Source: an uncultured Saprospiraceae bacterium
GTDB lineage: Bacteria; Bacteroidota; Bacteroidia; Chitinophagales; Saprospiraceae
Assembly (NCBI GenBank): GCA_937941765.1
Contig: CALDGQ010000075.1
Location: forward strand, 1 to 64,000
Length of the DNA: 64,000 nucleotides
Direction of reading: 5' to 3'
Positions 34,286 to 43,970 of this stretch are shown one piece after another; the first letter of the stretch is position 1; every line of letters starts with the position of its first letter. The notes below the pieces were generated by a model. It made no database searches. It saw nothing but the letters and a program-made list of their open reading frames with translations, and was not told the DNA's origin. A program made the translations under genes and the position numbers.

Positions 34286-36307
34286 ATGATTGATACACTT
34301 TATAAAATAGGAAAAGGACTTTCAGATTCAGAAGATTATGATCCAATGGATGGGATAATAACTCCTCCAAAAATTAAATCTGGGAAAAATCCAATGAAAC
34401 TTTATTCAGCGGAGATTATTTTTGACTTGGACAAAGGCGAAGTTTTGTTTGGGGATTCTTTATATCCGTATAGTCAAGATACTAAAGATAAAGATTATGA
34501 ATATTCAGCTTATTCATTGAGATGTTTAAATATTCAGACTGGAAACAATAAAAATATTTATCCAACTGTAGATTCAAAAAATCTCCTCAAATTTGAACGG
34601 ACTTTTTTCTCTGTGAAAGACAACAAAGGGAATGAACCAGAAAAGGCTGAACTAGTAGCAGCTATCGATAAAGACTTTTCACATTTAAGCGATACATTGT
34701 TATATAAAGTTGTAAAATTAATTTTTCCGCTTAGAAAAAAGTTTCAAGAAAAATTAACTACTCATGATAAGGTCGGAAAGGCCAAGAAATCACCAGATAT
34801 AGAAGCACTAAAAAAACATTATGACTTAAAAAGGAATGAAAAAATTATTTTGGTTTTTGCCTCAATTATTTCAAAATCTAAGCACTCAATTGAAGAGAAG
34901 ACACCTATTGTAAAATTAGATGGATTTGATACTTTTTTGAAGATGAAATTTCTTACAAAAGAAAAGAGTTCAATTAAAAGGATGTGCTACATTTTAGGAA
35001 AGCAAATGGAAAATGTGAATACTCCCAAATTTAAAGTTAGATATAGTCTTAATAAAATGTTTCAAACGACCTTATGGAACGCTGCATCTGAATTCGATAA
35101 AAAAGCATTTGGAAAAAATTATCAAATCAATAACGATGTAGAAAAGAATATTGAAAGTGGCTCAAATTATATTTTAGAAAACTACACTGTGAAAATTGCA
35201 GGTATTGATCATTGCATAATTCCCGCGTTTCTACATTCTGTTGAAATAAATTTTGATCAATTAATTGGAAAAATTAAAAACAATTCTGACCTATTATTCA
35301 ACTATAAAAAGGAATACGAATCTTTAGAATCTGATTTTGATTTCATGGGAGAAGGGGTTTTTTGGGTAAATTTTTTGGGTTTTGAGTCAGATGGAAAATC
35401 ATTTAAGAGTACAAATGAAATAAAAGACATAAGTAAAACCCATTTTTCAAATATACTTCATCAATTATTGCAAACTGAAAAAGATTTATCTGAAATAAAT
35501 GGGATGCAATGGAATGAAGTAATGACTTATGGTAAAGAAAGAAACAGGTATAATTTTAACTTGAACACAGTTTACAATCTTATACCTGTTCGAAAAGGGA
35601 AGAAAGGATTATTAGGAAAAAGAAACCCTGCACTTATTTTCTTTAAGTCTATTTTAGAACAAAGAAAAGTAACAATACAAATACTATTTCAGCATTTTGT
35701 AAAATTGATTCAAATACATCGATTTCAAAAAAAAGATTCTTATCAAATCCGTCCTATTGATCGAAAGAATTTTGATTTTGCCATACGTGATAGCGTATTT
35801 CGATATTTGGCTTTCATCCATTTTTTAATAAAATTAAACCTAATTGATATGGAATCAACCACTAATTCAAATAAAGCTACCTTTTCAAAAAAAGAGTATA
35901 AGGCAGCAATTCTTAACTTCTTTGATAAAATGAATTACGATGAGACTCAACAAGGACTTTTTTATTTAGGAAGGGTTTTAGGGAGTGTAGCTTATGCTCA
36001 ATTTAAAAGCGGACACAAAAAGAAACCGATCTTGAATACCTTAAACTATAATGGTATGGATTTAAAAGCTATTAAACGTTTACGTGCCTCTTTGATGGAA
36101 AAATGTTTGCAGTATAACAAGTATGATACCCTTCGTAAAAATGAATTTAATTTCTCGTTATTTAATGATTTATTCAACCCTGAAAAGACTCTTTCTGCAG
36201 AAGAAAATTTATTTTACCTGTTATCTGGATATGCTTTTCGTTTAGATAATGAGAAAAAAGAAGACATGGAAATTGAGCCAGAATTAGATGATGATAGTAT
36301 AGATTAA
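34286..36307 (+). CDS. cas8: Type I-B Cascade large subunit Cas8b/Csh1-like
   Basis: 673 aa. It lies directly before cas7-cas5-cas3, where the large subunit belongs, and the length fits. The N-terminus (MIDTLYKIGKGLSDSEDYDPMDGI) and the stretch KLYSAEIIFDLDKGEVLFGD resemble the Cas8b/TM1802-type proteins of bacterial type I-B systems. I see no zinc-finger cysteine pairs and no HD nuclease motif. As the large subunit it should recognise the PAM and help load the target. The acidic C-terminus (EIEPELDDDSID) is unremarkable. Assignment rests mainly on position and overall resemblance, since Cas8 sequences diverge fast. Confidence 0.85.
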   Translation: MIDTLYKIGKGLSDSEDYDPMDGIITPPKIKSGKNPMKLYSAEIIFDLDKGEVLFGDSLYPYSQDTKDKDYEYSAYSLRCLNIQTGNNKNIYPTVDSKNLLKFERTFFSVKDNKGNEPEKAELVAAIDKDFSHLSDTLLYKVVKLIFPLRKKFQEKLTTHDKVGKAKKSPDIEALKKHYDLKRNEKIILVFASIISKSKHSIEEKTPIVKLDGFDTFLKMKFLTKEKSSIKRMCYILGKQMENVNTPKFKVRYSLNKMFQTTLWNAASEFDKKAFGKNYQINNDVEKNIESGSNYILENYTVKIAGIDHCIIPAFLHSVEINFDQLIGKIKNNSDLLFNYKKEYESLESDFDFMGEGVFWVNFLGFESDGKSFKSTNEIKDISKTHFSNILHQLLQTEKDLSEINGMQWNEVMTYGKERNRYNFNLNTVYNLIPVRKGKKGLLGKRNPALIFFKSILEQRKVTIQILFQHFVKLIQIHRFQKKDSYQIRPIDRKNFDFAIRDSVFRYLAFIHFLIKLNLIDMESTTNSNKATFSKKEYKAAILNFFDKMNYDETQQGLFYLGRVLGSVAYAQFKSGHKKKPILNTLNYNGMDLKAIKRLRASLMEKCLQYNKYDTLRKNEFNFSLFNDLFNPEKTLSAEENLFYLLSGYAFRLDNEKKEDMEIEPELDDDSID

Positions 36308-36361
36308 TATTTAATCCTCTCAAATAAAACAATTACTATTTAAACTTAAAAACTTAAAATA

Positions 36362-37417
36362 ATGGACAAAAGTAACAATACAATTTCTAATAATTCCGAT
36401 TTTCTTTTTTTGTATGAAGCAATTCAATGTAATCCTAATGGCGATATCGATCAGGAAAATCGTCCACGTATGGACTACGATAACGATATCAATCTCGTTT
36501 CCGATGTTCGAGTAAAAAGATATATTCGAGACTTTTTTATTATGGAAGGAAAAGATGTTTTTGTGGATATGGAAGGAGGGAAGAAAGTTAGTCCTGATTC
36601 AAAACTTAAAGCCGTTCTTACAAGATTGCTAGATGATGAAAGTGAAATAGATAAAGTTTTGGAGGAAAATAAGATAGCTAAAGAACAATTCGAAAAGGTG
36701 AAAAAGGAAAACAAAGAAAAACCTGTCGATGAAATAATAGCATACTTGCAGAAAAACAAAAAGGACTATGCGGATTTAAATAAAACTTTTTTAGCCTACT
36801 TGGTTAAACAGAAATTTTTAGACATCAGATTATTCGGAAGTGCTTTTGCTATCGAGGGTTTTACAAAATCTTACATCGGACCTGTCCAGTTAAACTGGGG
36901 ATACTCATTACACAAAGTAAAAGTAATGGATTCATCATCTATTGTTACCATAATGAATGATGATAATAGCACCATCGGAAAAGATTATCGCGTACATTAT
37001 AGTCTTTTAGCATTTCACGGTTCAGTGAATAAATATGCTGCAATTTCAACTGCTTTGACAGAAGAGGATATGGAAGAATTTAGAAAAGCAATTTGGTCGA
37101 GTATTCCGGCATTACCTACACGTTCAAAGCTAGATCAATTTCCAAAATTGTATGTAGAAATAATCTATAATGAAGGATACTACAATGGTCACTTTGGTGA
37201 TTTACGCCAATATGTTTCCGCCAATACAAAAGATAATGGAGATCAAAAATCAGTTCGTAAATTTACTGAGCTGAATTTAGACCTATCAAAATTAAAGAAG
37301 CTTTTAGAGGATAATAAGTGTACCGAAACGGATAAAGACAAGGTAATATTGGATTACAAAATAAAGACATCATCCGATTTATCTTTTGACACTAGTAATA
37401 ACACTTCTTCAAAATAA
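36362..37417 (+). CDS. cas7: Cascade backbone protein Cas7 (Csh2-type)
   Basis: 351 aa. The N-terminal signature is NPNGDIDQENRPRMDYDND followed by VSDVRVKRYIRDFF, the Csh2/Cas7b hallmark. RLFGSAFAIEG and GPVQLNWGYSLHKV are further conserved strands of the RAMP fold. Multiple copies coat the crRNA spacer in six-nucleotide steps, which is why positions 6, 12 and so on are flipped out, a point relevant to the mini-CRISPR target. It lies 54 nt after cas8 and 13 nt before cas5. Confidence 0.95.
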   Translation: MDKSNNTISNNSDFLFLYEAIQCNPNGDIDQENRPRMDYDNDINLVSDVRVKRYIRDFFIMEGKDVFVDMEGGKKVSPDSKLKAVLTRLLDDESEIDKVLEENKIAKEQFEKVKKENKEKPVDEIIAYLQKNKKDYADLNKTFLAYLVKQKFLDIRLFGSAFAIEGFTKSYIGPVQLNWGYSLHKVKVMDSSSIVTIMNDDNSTIGKDYRVHYSLLAFHGSVNKYAAISTALTEEDMEEFRKAIWSSIPALPTRSKLDQFPKLYVEIIYNEGYYNGHFGDLRQYVSANTKDNGDQKSVRKFTELNLDLSKLKKLLEDNKCTETDKDKVILDYKIKTSSDLSFDTSNNTSSK

Positions 37418-37430
37418 TAAAACTCCTTTA

Positions 37431-38213
37431 ATGCAAATTATATCTTTTGATGTCAGTGGAAAAATGGCTCATTTTCGTAAGTATTATGCTAATAACACCG
37501 CCTTTTCATTTTCTCTTCCCCCCAGAACAACAATAATGGGGATGTTGGCAAATATGATGGGTTATCCTCGTGACAGTTACTATGCAGCTTTTGCTTCAAA
37601 GTATCTTCGAATTGGGATTAGAGTTATGACTCCGATAAAAAAAACTTTTCATAGGATGAACATGTTGAGTATAAAATCAACTGGTGATGCAATGAAAGGT
37701 ACAGGAGATTTTACAGGAGTTGGTGGGCGAACACAAATTCCTTTTGAAATTGTAACTGGACAAGATCTTCGTTTTGATTTTGTTGTATATCGAATTTTTC
37801 TTGGAGTAGGTGAGGAAGATAATGGTGAATTTGCAAAATTGAAGGAATTGATTTTACAAAAGAAGCAACATTTTAATTTGACATTGGGTACAGCTAATTT
37901 TTCATCATCTATTCGAAACCAACGTCTTTATGAAAAATGCAAACCTACTTTTTCGAATGAGGCGATAAAGATTCACTCGGCTATTCCATCTCATTTTTTG
38001 AAAAAAATGGATGCTAATAATATTGATGATAATTTTATTGAAGAAGAATTGTTACCTGCTGATTTTATTAAAGATTTCGATAGAGAATTATCTAAAATGA
38101 ATCGATTGATTTATAGTACAAAAGGATTGCCTATTTCTGTAAATACTGAAAAACCTTTTTTCAATATTTTAGATGAAAATGGAAACAACCAAAATATAAT
38201 GTTCATGGAATGA
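37431..38213 (+). CDS. cas5: Cascade subunit Cas5 (Cas5b/h)
   Basis: 260 aa from ATG 37431; the open frame begins earlier at 37386 but inside cas7. The start MQIISFDVSGKMAHFRKYYANNTAFSFSLPPRTTIMGMLANM shows the RAMP first strand and the PPRTTIMGML motif of Cas5 (quoted as pieces: ISFDVSGKMAHFRK, LPPRTTIMGML). It binds the 5' handle (ATTGAAAC) of the crRNA. Its stop codon overlaps the cas3 start (ATGA), so the two are translationally coupled. Confidence 0.93.
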   Translation: MQIISFDVSGKMAHFRKYYANNTAFSFSLPPRTTIMGMLANMMGYPRDSYYAAFASKYLRIGIRVMTPIKKTFHRMNMLSIKSTGDAMKGTGDFTGVGGRTQIPFEIVTGQDLRFDFVVYRIFLGVGEEDNGEFAKLKELILQKKQHFNLTLGTANFSSSIRNQRLYEKCKPTFSNEAIKIHSAIPSHFLKKMDANNIDDNFIEEELLPADFIKDFDRELSKMNRLIYSTKGLPISVNTEKPFFNILDENGNNQNIMFME

Positions 38214-40573
38214 TGAAAACATTTTGGTCACATACTAAGAAGATAAATGGTAAAAAAGTACCAATAAAAAAATTGAAGGTACATACCAGTCGGGTTACCG
38301 CCAAAGCAGTTAATCAGACCACTACTAATTCTGTATTTGAGAAAGTTGTAGACTTTGTTAGAAATATTGGGAAATACCACGATTTGGGAAAATATACTCC
38401 ATACTTTCAAAATTATTTATTAAAAGATGAGGTCTCTAAATTTAAACAACATTCTAAGTTCGGTGCTTTTACATTATTTCAAAAATATGAATCACATGGT
38501 GAAAAGCTGAATGCACTTTTTGCTTTTTATATAATTCTTCATCACCATTCTTCATTGACAAATTTTGATGAAATAAAAACGATGGCAAATCTTGAGGGGG
38601 ATCAAAAATTTGTTTATGAAACTCAACTTAAGTCCTTAAAGGCAGATATAAAACAAATTGCAACTGAATTAGGAGAACCAAGTTTAGAATTATTTTTGAA
38701 TTTTCCAGAAGAGAGATTATGGCAGAAGCTCTATCGTTCATTTCCTCCGAAAAAAAGGGGAATAGAGTATTATTTTTTTTTAAACTATACTTTTTCCTTA
38801 TTGATTGAAGCCGATAAATTAGATGCATCGGAGACTCCTGTTTACATAACTAAGACACTACCTAATAATGCTGTAGATGAGTTTATAAAAAATAGCAAAA
38901 GGAAATCAACAAAAGATAAATTACGAAATGAAGTCCGAGTAGAGGTTATTTCACAATTGCCCAAAATTGAAGAACAGCGTTTGTTCACCTTGACTGCCCC
39001 GACTGGTGTTGGTAAAACTTTGACTTCATTAGATTTTGCTCTAAAATTAAAAAAGCAGGATTTAACACTTGCAAAAGGGCAGATAATTTATGCTTTGCCA
39101 TTCATCAATATTATAGAGCAAGGATTTGATGAATATACGAATGTCTTTGACAAATATAATTGTAAAATATTAGCGCATTATCAGTATGCAGATGTATTTG
39201 GGGAAGATAGAGAAAAGGTAGATTTCGAAGGAAATGAGAATGAATATGGACAAAAGGTTATGGCATTAGATACATGGCAATCAGATATTGTAATCACTTC
39301 ATTTGTTCAGTTTTTTCACACATTGATTGGAAATAAAAATAAGTTATTGAAAAAATTTAACCATTTTTCCAATAGTATTATCATTTTAGATGAAGTACAA
39401 ACACTACGTCTTGAATTGCTACCGGTTATCGGTGCAACACTATATTATCTTACCCAATTGCTGAATGCACGAGTTATAATGATGACGGCAACGAAACCTG
39501 AAATTATGAAATTAGCATTTAAAAAGATTTTAGGAAAAAGACAAGTTGAACTTAAAGATTGCCTTGGATATGAGTTGCTTCAATCACACGAAAAAGTTTA
39601 TAAAAAATACAAAAGAACACAAATCATTCCTCTACTTGACATAAGTTTTACTGAAGAAGAACCAGAAAAAGACTTTGTGAAGAAAATCTTTTCAAAGAAA
39701 TGGGATAGTTCTAAATCCTGCTTAATTGTTGTTAACAAAGTTCAACGCTCTATTGATTTGTACAATTTTATTAGAGATTTCTTACAGGAAAATAACAATG
39801 AAAACCCAGTTTATTGTCTTTCAACTAATATTGTCCCTATTGATAGATTGGGAAGGATAGAAAGAATAAAAGAAGATTTAAAAAAAAATATGTGTCCAAT
39901 TTTAATTTCCACTCAGGTTGTAGAAGCAGGGGTTGACTTGGACTTTGATATGGGTTTTCGAGATTTGGGACCAATTGATAGTATAATTCAAGTGGCAGGA
40001 CGAATAAATAGAGATTCGGATCCACTTAATCCTGACATTGAATATAAACCATTGTACGTAATGGATTTCGGTGACTGTCGAAAAATATATGATGCAACCA
40101 CGGATGAACAAGTCAAGAAATCTTTCCAAGATAAATCGGCTATTTTGGAGAATGAATATTTAGACTTAGTTACTACATATTTCAATAGTATTTCTGTCAG
40201 TCCTTTTGATGATTCTTTAAAGACATTTGAACGAATGGAAAAATTAGAATATGGTGATATTTGGGAAGACTTTCAAATTATAAAACAAATGTCCAATGTA
40301 GTTTCAGTTTTTGTAGAATGTGATGATAGAGCAACGGATGTAAAAATTGCATTTCAAAAACTGTGTTTGGGTCAGCTAAAAAAAGAAGAATTCGATAAAG
40401 ATTTCAAAAGAGATTTTAATCAAAGGATAATAGCTATTCCAAAATACTTATGTGAAGAATTAGAGGAACTAGTTACTGATAAAATATTAGTTTGTCCTTT
40501 TAGTAGATATGATTTCCAAACGGGTTACAAAAGAAATGAAAAAATTTATACTCCAACTACATTTGCACTTTAA
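38210..40573 (+). CDS. cas3: Cas3 HD nuclease-helicase
   Basis: 787 aa with the nuclease and helicase in one chain. HD domain: SHTK near residue 7, YHDLGK with His57-Asp58, His81 in KQHS and HHH at 111-113. Helicase: Walker A LTAPTGVGKTLTS near 262-274, DEVQ box IIILDEVQTLR near 390-400, MMTATKP (motif III), STQVVEAGVDLDFD (motif V) and QVAGRINRD (motif VI). All catalytic motifs look intact, so interference should be functional. It unwinds and degrades the target after recruitment by Cascade. Confidence 0.95.
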   Translation: MMKTFWSHTKKINGKKVPIKKLKVHTSRVTAKAVNQTTTNSVFEKVVDFVRNIGKYHDLGKYTPYFQNYLLKDEVSKFKQHSKFGAFTLFQKYESHGEKLNALFAFYIILHHHSSLTNFDEIKTMANLEGDQKFVYETQLKSLKADIKQIATELGEPSLELFLNFPEERLWQKLYRSFPPKKRGIEYYFFLNYTFSLLIEADKLDASETPVYITKTLPNNAVDEFIKNSKRKSTKDKLRNEVRVEVISQLPKIEEQRLFTLTAPTGVGKTLTSLDFALKLKKQDLTLAKGQIIYALPFINIIEQGFDEYTNVFDKYNCKILAHYQYADVFGEDREKVDFEGNENEYGQKVMALDTWQSDIVITSFVQFFHTLIGNKNKLLKKFNHFSNSIIILDEVQTLRLELLPVIGATLYYLTQLLNARVIMMTATKPEIMKLAFKKILGKRQVELKDCLGYELLQSHEKVYKKYKRTQIIPLLDISFTEEEPEKDFVKKIFSKKWDSSKSCLIVVNKVQRSIDLYNFIRDFLQENNNENPVYCLSTNIVPIDRLGRIERIKEDLKKNMCPILISTQVVEAGVDLDFDMGFRDLGPIDSIIQVAGRINRDSDPLNPDIEYKPLYVMDFGDCRKIYDATTDEQVKKSFQDKSAILENEYLDLVTTYFNSISVSPFDDSLKTFERMEKLEYGDIWEDFQIIKQMSNVVSVFVECDDRATDVKIAFQKLCLGQLKKEEFDKDFKRDFNQRIIAIPKYLCEELEELVTDKILVCPFSRYDFQTGYKRNEKIYTPTTFAL

Positions 40574-40589
40574 CTTTAACTACTAACTA

Positions 40590-41246
40590 ATGCAACAAAC
40601 CCTCCTCCAATTCCCAGAAATAAAACTAAACCGTCGAGACGGACACAAACTCCGTGGTTACTTCGCCAACACTTTCGGAGCGGACTCAGACTTATTCCAC
40701 AACCATGACCAGGAGGGTAGAAATATTTTCCGTTATCCCAAGATACAGTACAAGATTGTGGAAGGTGTGCCTATGATGTTAGGTATAGGAGAAGGCGGGA
40801 AATTGATTGTTGATCGATTTTTAGCGATTAGAGAAATCAATATTGATGGGGAGGCAATTGAATTGCGACAAAAAAACATGAAGTCGGAAGATTTTGAAGT
40901 ACGGATGGACGGGGAGTTGTATGGATATCGATTTGTGAATCCTTGGTTGCCATTGAATCAAAAAAATCATTCGGAGTATGTGGAGTTGGATGCAAAAGCG
41001 CAAAAAGAAAAGTTGCAAGGTATATTGATAAACAATATGATTAGTTTTTTTAAAGCAGTAGACTTTCAGGCGGAAGAACGAATTAAGGTACACTTGGATT
41101 TGGAAGAACCTCGAGTAGCGAAATTTAAAAATCAGCCGATGTTGATTTTTAGTGGTGGTTTTGTCAGCAATGTGTATTTACCAGATTATATCGGATTGGG
41201 TAAATCGGTGGCAAGAGGATATGGAACGATTTTGCACAAGACCTAG
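40590..41246 (+). CDS. cas6: Cas6 crRNA-processing endonuclease
   Basis: 218 aa, starting 16 nt after cas3. The C-terminal glycine-rich loop GLGKSVARGYGTILHK is the conserved Cas6/RAMP feature. The N-terminal FPEIKLNRRDGHKLRGYFANTF and FRYPKIQYK resemble Cas6 proteins of Bacteroidota I-B systems. Cleavage should leave the 8-nt handle ATTGAAAC. The psi-repeats of the mini-CRISPR keep this handle (exact in psi-repeat 2, TTTGAAAC in psi-repeat 1), so they could be processed as well. The catalytic residue is not assignable by eye; a His near the N-terminus (LFHNHDQEG) is a candidate. Confidence 0.88.
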   Translation: MQQTLLQFPEIKLNRRDGHKLRGYFANTFGADSDLFHNHDQEGRNIFRYPKIQYKIVEGVPMMLGIGEGGKLIVDRFLAIREINIDGEAIELRQKNMKSEDFEVRMDGELYGYRFVNPWLPLNQKNHSEYVELDAKAQKEKLQGILINNMISFFKAVDFQAEERIKVHLDLEEPRVAKFKNQPMLIFSGGFVSNVYLPDYIGLGKSVARGYGTILHKT

Positions 41247-41258
41247 CAGTCAGTGTCG

Positions 41259-41861
41259 TTAATCTTCTGGAAAAATTTCATTGGCATCCAGTTGCAAATC
41301 AGAAAAAATACTGGAAGGAATCATATCGCCTTTTACGTAAGGTTTTTGTTGGGTAGATTGGTATTTGCCAGATTTATCTAGTCGATATATTAAGATGGTA
41401 GCTTCATGTGGATGGACAATCCAGTATTCTGATACACCGGCATTTTGATAAAGATCAAATTTTTCATTAAGGTCACGTGCAGACGTACTTTTGGATAAAA
41501 TTTCGATAATCCAGTCTGGAGCGCCATTACAACCTTGTTGATCTAGTTTTGATGTATCGCATATGACGCAAATATCAGGTTGGACAATTGTATCCACTTT
41601 ATCAGGTTCTTGCATATTTGATGGCAACGGTAATCGAACATCAAAAGGAGCATGAAAAGCTTTGCAAGGTTTTTTTAGTAAGTAACTTCCAATTAGGACA
41701 TGCAAATTACTGGAAACTTCTTGGTGCAAGCGATTTGGGGCAGGCGACATTTTAAAAACTTTGCCTTTGATGATTTCAACCATTTCATCAAACTGCCAGG
41801 TCAGATAATCTGCATAGCTGTATTTTTTATTTAAATCTAATTGCTCAAACCGTGTAATCAT
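41259..41861 (-). CDS. Uma2-family (DUF820) PD-(D/E)XK nuclease-fold protein
   Basis: 200 aa from ATG 41861; an upstream ATG at 41891 would add ten residues and reach further towards the cas1 start. Family motifs: YADYLTW at the start, VQPDICVI (catalytic Asp), PDWIIEILSKST (Glu) and a following Lys, then YQNAGVSEYWIVHP. Uma2 proteins are common in cyanobacteria and Bacteroidota, often as many copies, and their biological role is unsettled. Here it is inserted on the opposite strand between cas6 and cas1, splitting effector and adaptation genes. It may be a passenger or a CRISPR accessory nuclease. Confidence 0.88.
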   Translation of the reverse strand: MITRFEQLDLNKKYSYADYLTWQFDEMVEIIKGKVFKMSPAPNRLHQEVSSNLHVLIGSYLLKKPCKAFHAPFDVRLPLPSNMQEPDKVDTIVQPDICVICDTSKLDQQGCNGAPDWIIEILSKSTSARDLNEKFDLYQNAGVSEYWIVHPHEATILIYRLDKSGKYQSTQQKPYVKGDMIPSSIFSDLQLDANEIFPED

Positions 41862-41913
41862 TGTATTCAGAATTTTTATAAAAATAAGCAATTTGCTTCA
41901 TTAAATCCATTTT
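41862..41913. promoter_or_regulatory. Divergent promoter region between uma2 and cas1
   Basis: 52 bp, very AT-rich, with a 13-bp palindrome AAGCAA-T-TTGCTT at 41886-41898 midway between the two starts. The adaptation genes must be transcribed from here, because the upstream gene lies on the other strand. No clear TAnnTTTG element is seen. Confidence 0.4.
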
Positions 41914-42909
41914 ATGCAAATCCATCTCAATACATACGGCACCTACTTGCATGTCAAAGATCAGCTTTTTGAGATCAAAATCAAAAAAGAAGGGAATGTT
42001 GAAAAGCATCAAGTTGCTGCGCATAAAGTAAAAAGTATCTGGATTGGAAAAGGAATTGCGCTTTCTTCTGAATCTGTAAAATTGGCGTTGCAAAATAATA
42101 TTGATATCGTTTTTTTGGAATACGATGGACAACCGATTGGGAGAGTATGGCATAGCAAATTGGGAAGTACAACACGGATTAGAAAGCGACAATTAGAATG
42201 TAGTTTGTCAACGGAAGCATTGAGTTATGTAACAATGTGGTTGAGTGCTAAAGTAGGGAATCAATTGACATTTGTAAAAGATTTGAAGAAACATCGTAAA
42301 CAACATGAGGATTTTTTAGATAAAAAAATTAAGCAAATCGAAGCACTAAAAATTTTGATAGAAAATGTGGAAGCTGGTCAGAAAGTAGATACAGTTGCTG
42401 ACCAGTTGAGAGGTTGGGAAGGGACAGCAGGTAGATTGTATTTTGAAACACTAAGTTATGTATTAACCAAACCTTATCAATTTTCAGGGCGATCTTCTCG
42501 ACCAGCAGTTGATATGTTTAACGCTTTTTTAAACTATGCATATGGAATGTTGTATTCAAAAGTTGAGAAATCAATTATATTGGCGGGGTTAGATCCTTAT
42601 GTTGGTTTTTTGCATCGAGATGACTATAATTATAAAAGTATGGTGTATGATTTTATAGAACCATATCGTGCCTATGCGGACAAAGTAGTTTTCCAATTAT
42701 TTTCCGCCAAGAAAGTCAACAAATCTCATGTCGATGAAATCTCCAATGGTTTGTCATTAAATAAATCGGGAAAAGTGTTGTTGATTGAGTCATTGAATAC
42801 TTATTTGGAGGAAGACAAAATTAGGTATAAAGGTAGAAATCAAACGCGTGCGAATGCGATGCAGTTTGATGCACATCAGTTTGCTAACAAATTAATTGCA
42901 AAAGAATGA
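41914..42909 (+). CDS. cas1: Cas1 integrase
   Basis: 331 aa. Metal-binding residues are present: Glu169 in GWEGTAGRLYFETL, His234 in GFLHRDD and Glu249 in DFIEPYRAYAD, as in type I-B Cas1. The N-terminal beta domain starts MQIHLNTYGTYLHVKDQLFEI. With Cas2 it integrates new spacers at the leader end of the array 1.1 kb downstream. The start of cas2 overlaps its stop codon (ATGA). Confidence 0.97.
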   Translation: MQIHLNTYGTYLHVKDQLFEIKIKKEGNVEKHQVAAHKVKSIWIGKGIALSSESVKLALQNNIDIVFLEYDGQPIGRVWHSKLGSTTRIRKRQLECSLSTEALSYVTMWLSAKVGNQLTFVKDLKKHRKQHEDFLDKKIKQIEALKILIENVEAGQKVDTVADQLRGWEGTAGRLYFETLSYVLTKPYQFSGRSSRPAVDMFNAFLNYAYGMLYSKVEKSIILAGLDPYVGFLHRDDYNYKSMVYDFIEPYRAYADKVVFQLFSAKKVNKSHVDEISNGLSLNKSGKVLLIESLNTYLEEDKIRYKGRNQTRANAMQFDAHQFANKLIAKE

Positions 42910-43196
42910 TACTTTGGGTAATGTATGATATTGAAAATGATCGAGCACGAACTAAGATTGCAAAGTACTGCAAACAAGCAGGTTTGTATCGGGTACAATA
43001 TTCAGTTTTTTTGGGGAGTGTAGAGCGTAACCAACGAGACACATTAGAATTGCAAATTGAAGAAGAGCTTGACGAAGCTGTAGATAAAGTTTATATTTTT
43101 CCGATGAGTCGAGATGAGCTAAATGACACAACATTGTTGGGGCAAGCATTTGACAAAAAGATGATATCTGATGAAGTAAAAGCATTGTTTTTTTAG
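42906..43196 (+). CDS. cas2: Cas2 adaptation protein
   Basis: 96 aa. Ferredoxin-like start MILWVMYDIENDRARTKIAKYCKQAGL with the conserved Asp in YDI and the R-x-x-K pattern, then RVQYSVFLGS. It bridges two Cas1 dimers. It overlaps cas1 by 4 nt and is followed after 2 nt by cas4. Confidence 0.96.
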   Translation: MILWVMYDIENDRARTKIAKYCKQAGLYRVQYSVFLGSVERNQRDTLELQIEEELDEAVDKVYIFPMSRDELNDTTLLGQAFDKKMISDEVKALFF

Positions 43197-43198
43197 CT

Positions 43199-43777
43199 AT
43201 GAATATTTCAATAACACCATCGCATATTATCCAATATTTGTATTGTCCACGATTCACTTATTTTGAATATTTATTGAGAATTCCACAATATGAAGGACGT
43301 CATTTCAAAGTAGTGAAGGGTAGGGAAGTGCATGAAAGAAAGGCAAGAGAGAATATTGAGTATATGCGAAAGCGATTGGGTGTTGTACAAAAATGGCACA
43401 ATCAGTATTTGACAAATGATTTGATACGTGGAGAAGTGGATGAAATTTATTTGTTGGAAGACGGTACAATGGCAGCATTGGATTACAAATTTGCAAAGTA
43501 TGAAGATAAAGTATATGCTACTTACAAAACACAGTTGTACTGTTATGCTTGGTTGATTCGCAGTAATTTTAAAAAAGAAGTAAAGAAAGGTTTTTTAGTT
43601 TATACAAGGAGTAAAAATAAATTAATTGAAGTTGAAGTGGCAGAAAAGCATGTTGAAGAGATTAAAAAAGTGGCAACATCTATTGCTGAAATTTTGAGTA
43701 AAAATCGTTATCCGAAAGCTACGAAAGTAAAGCGCAGATGCTTATCTTGCACGTACAGAAATATTTGCACAAAATAG
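43199..43777 (+). CDS. cas4: Cas4 Fe-S exonuclease
   Basis: 192 aa. Cluster cysteines are Cys16 (YLYCPR) and Cys181, Cys184 and Cys190 (RRCLSCTYRNICTK). The RecB-like nuclease core has GEVDEIYLLEDG, ALDYKFAKYED and QLYCYAWLI. It trims prespacers and selects the PAM end together with Cas1-Cas2. It is the last cas gene; the CRISPR leader follows directly. All catalytic elements appear intact. Confidence 0.95.
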   Translation: MNISITPSHIIQYLYCPRFTYFEYLLRIPQYEGRHFKVVKGREVHERKARENIEYMRKRLGVVQKWHNQYLTNDLIRGEVDEIYLLEDGTMAALDYKFAKYEDKVYATYKTQLYCYAWLIRSNFKKEVKKGFLVYTRSKNKLIEVEVAEKHVEEIKKVATSIAEILSKNRYPKATKVKRRCLSCTYRNICTK

Positions 43778-43970
43778 AGTTTCCGTTGGCAAACTTATTT
43801 TGATATGTAAAAAAATAGATTGTAAATTGCTAATACTCAAAGAAATGTGTTTTCGGAAAATGTGGAAAACAGCAACAATAGTTCTTTGAAATATTGGATT
43901 TTAATAAAAATAAACAATGAATAATTTTAACGTAAAATACTGTGATACAGTGAATTATATAGACAGACGG
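43778..43970 (+). promoter_or_regulatory. CRISPR leader
   Basis: 193 bp of AT-rich DNA without a gene, between cas4 and repeat 1. It is the leader because the repeat at the opposite end is the degenerate one, and because transcription in this direction gives crRNAs with the ATTGAAAC handle. The junction reads ATAGACAGACGG then the repeat. I find no exact TAnnTTTG promoter in it. Confidence 0.8.
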
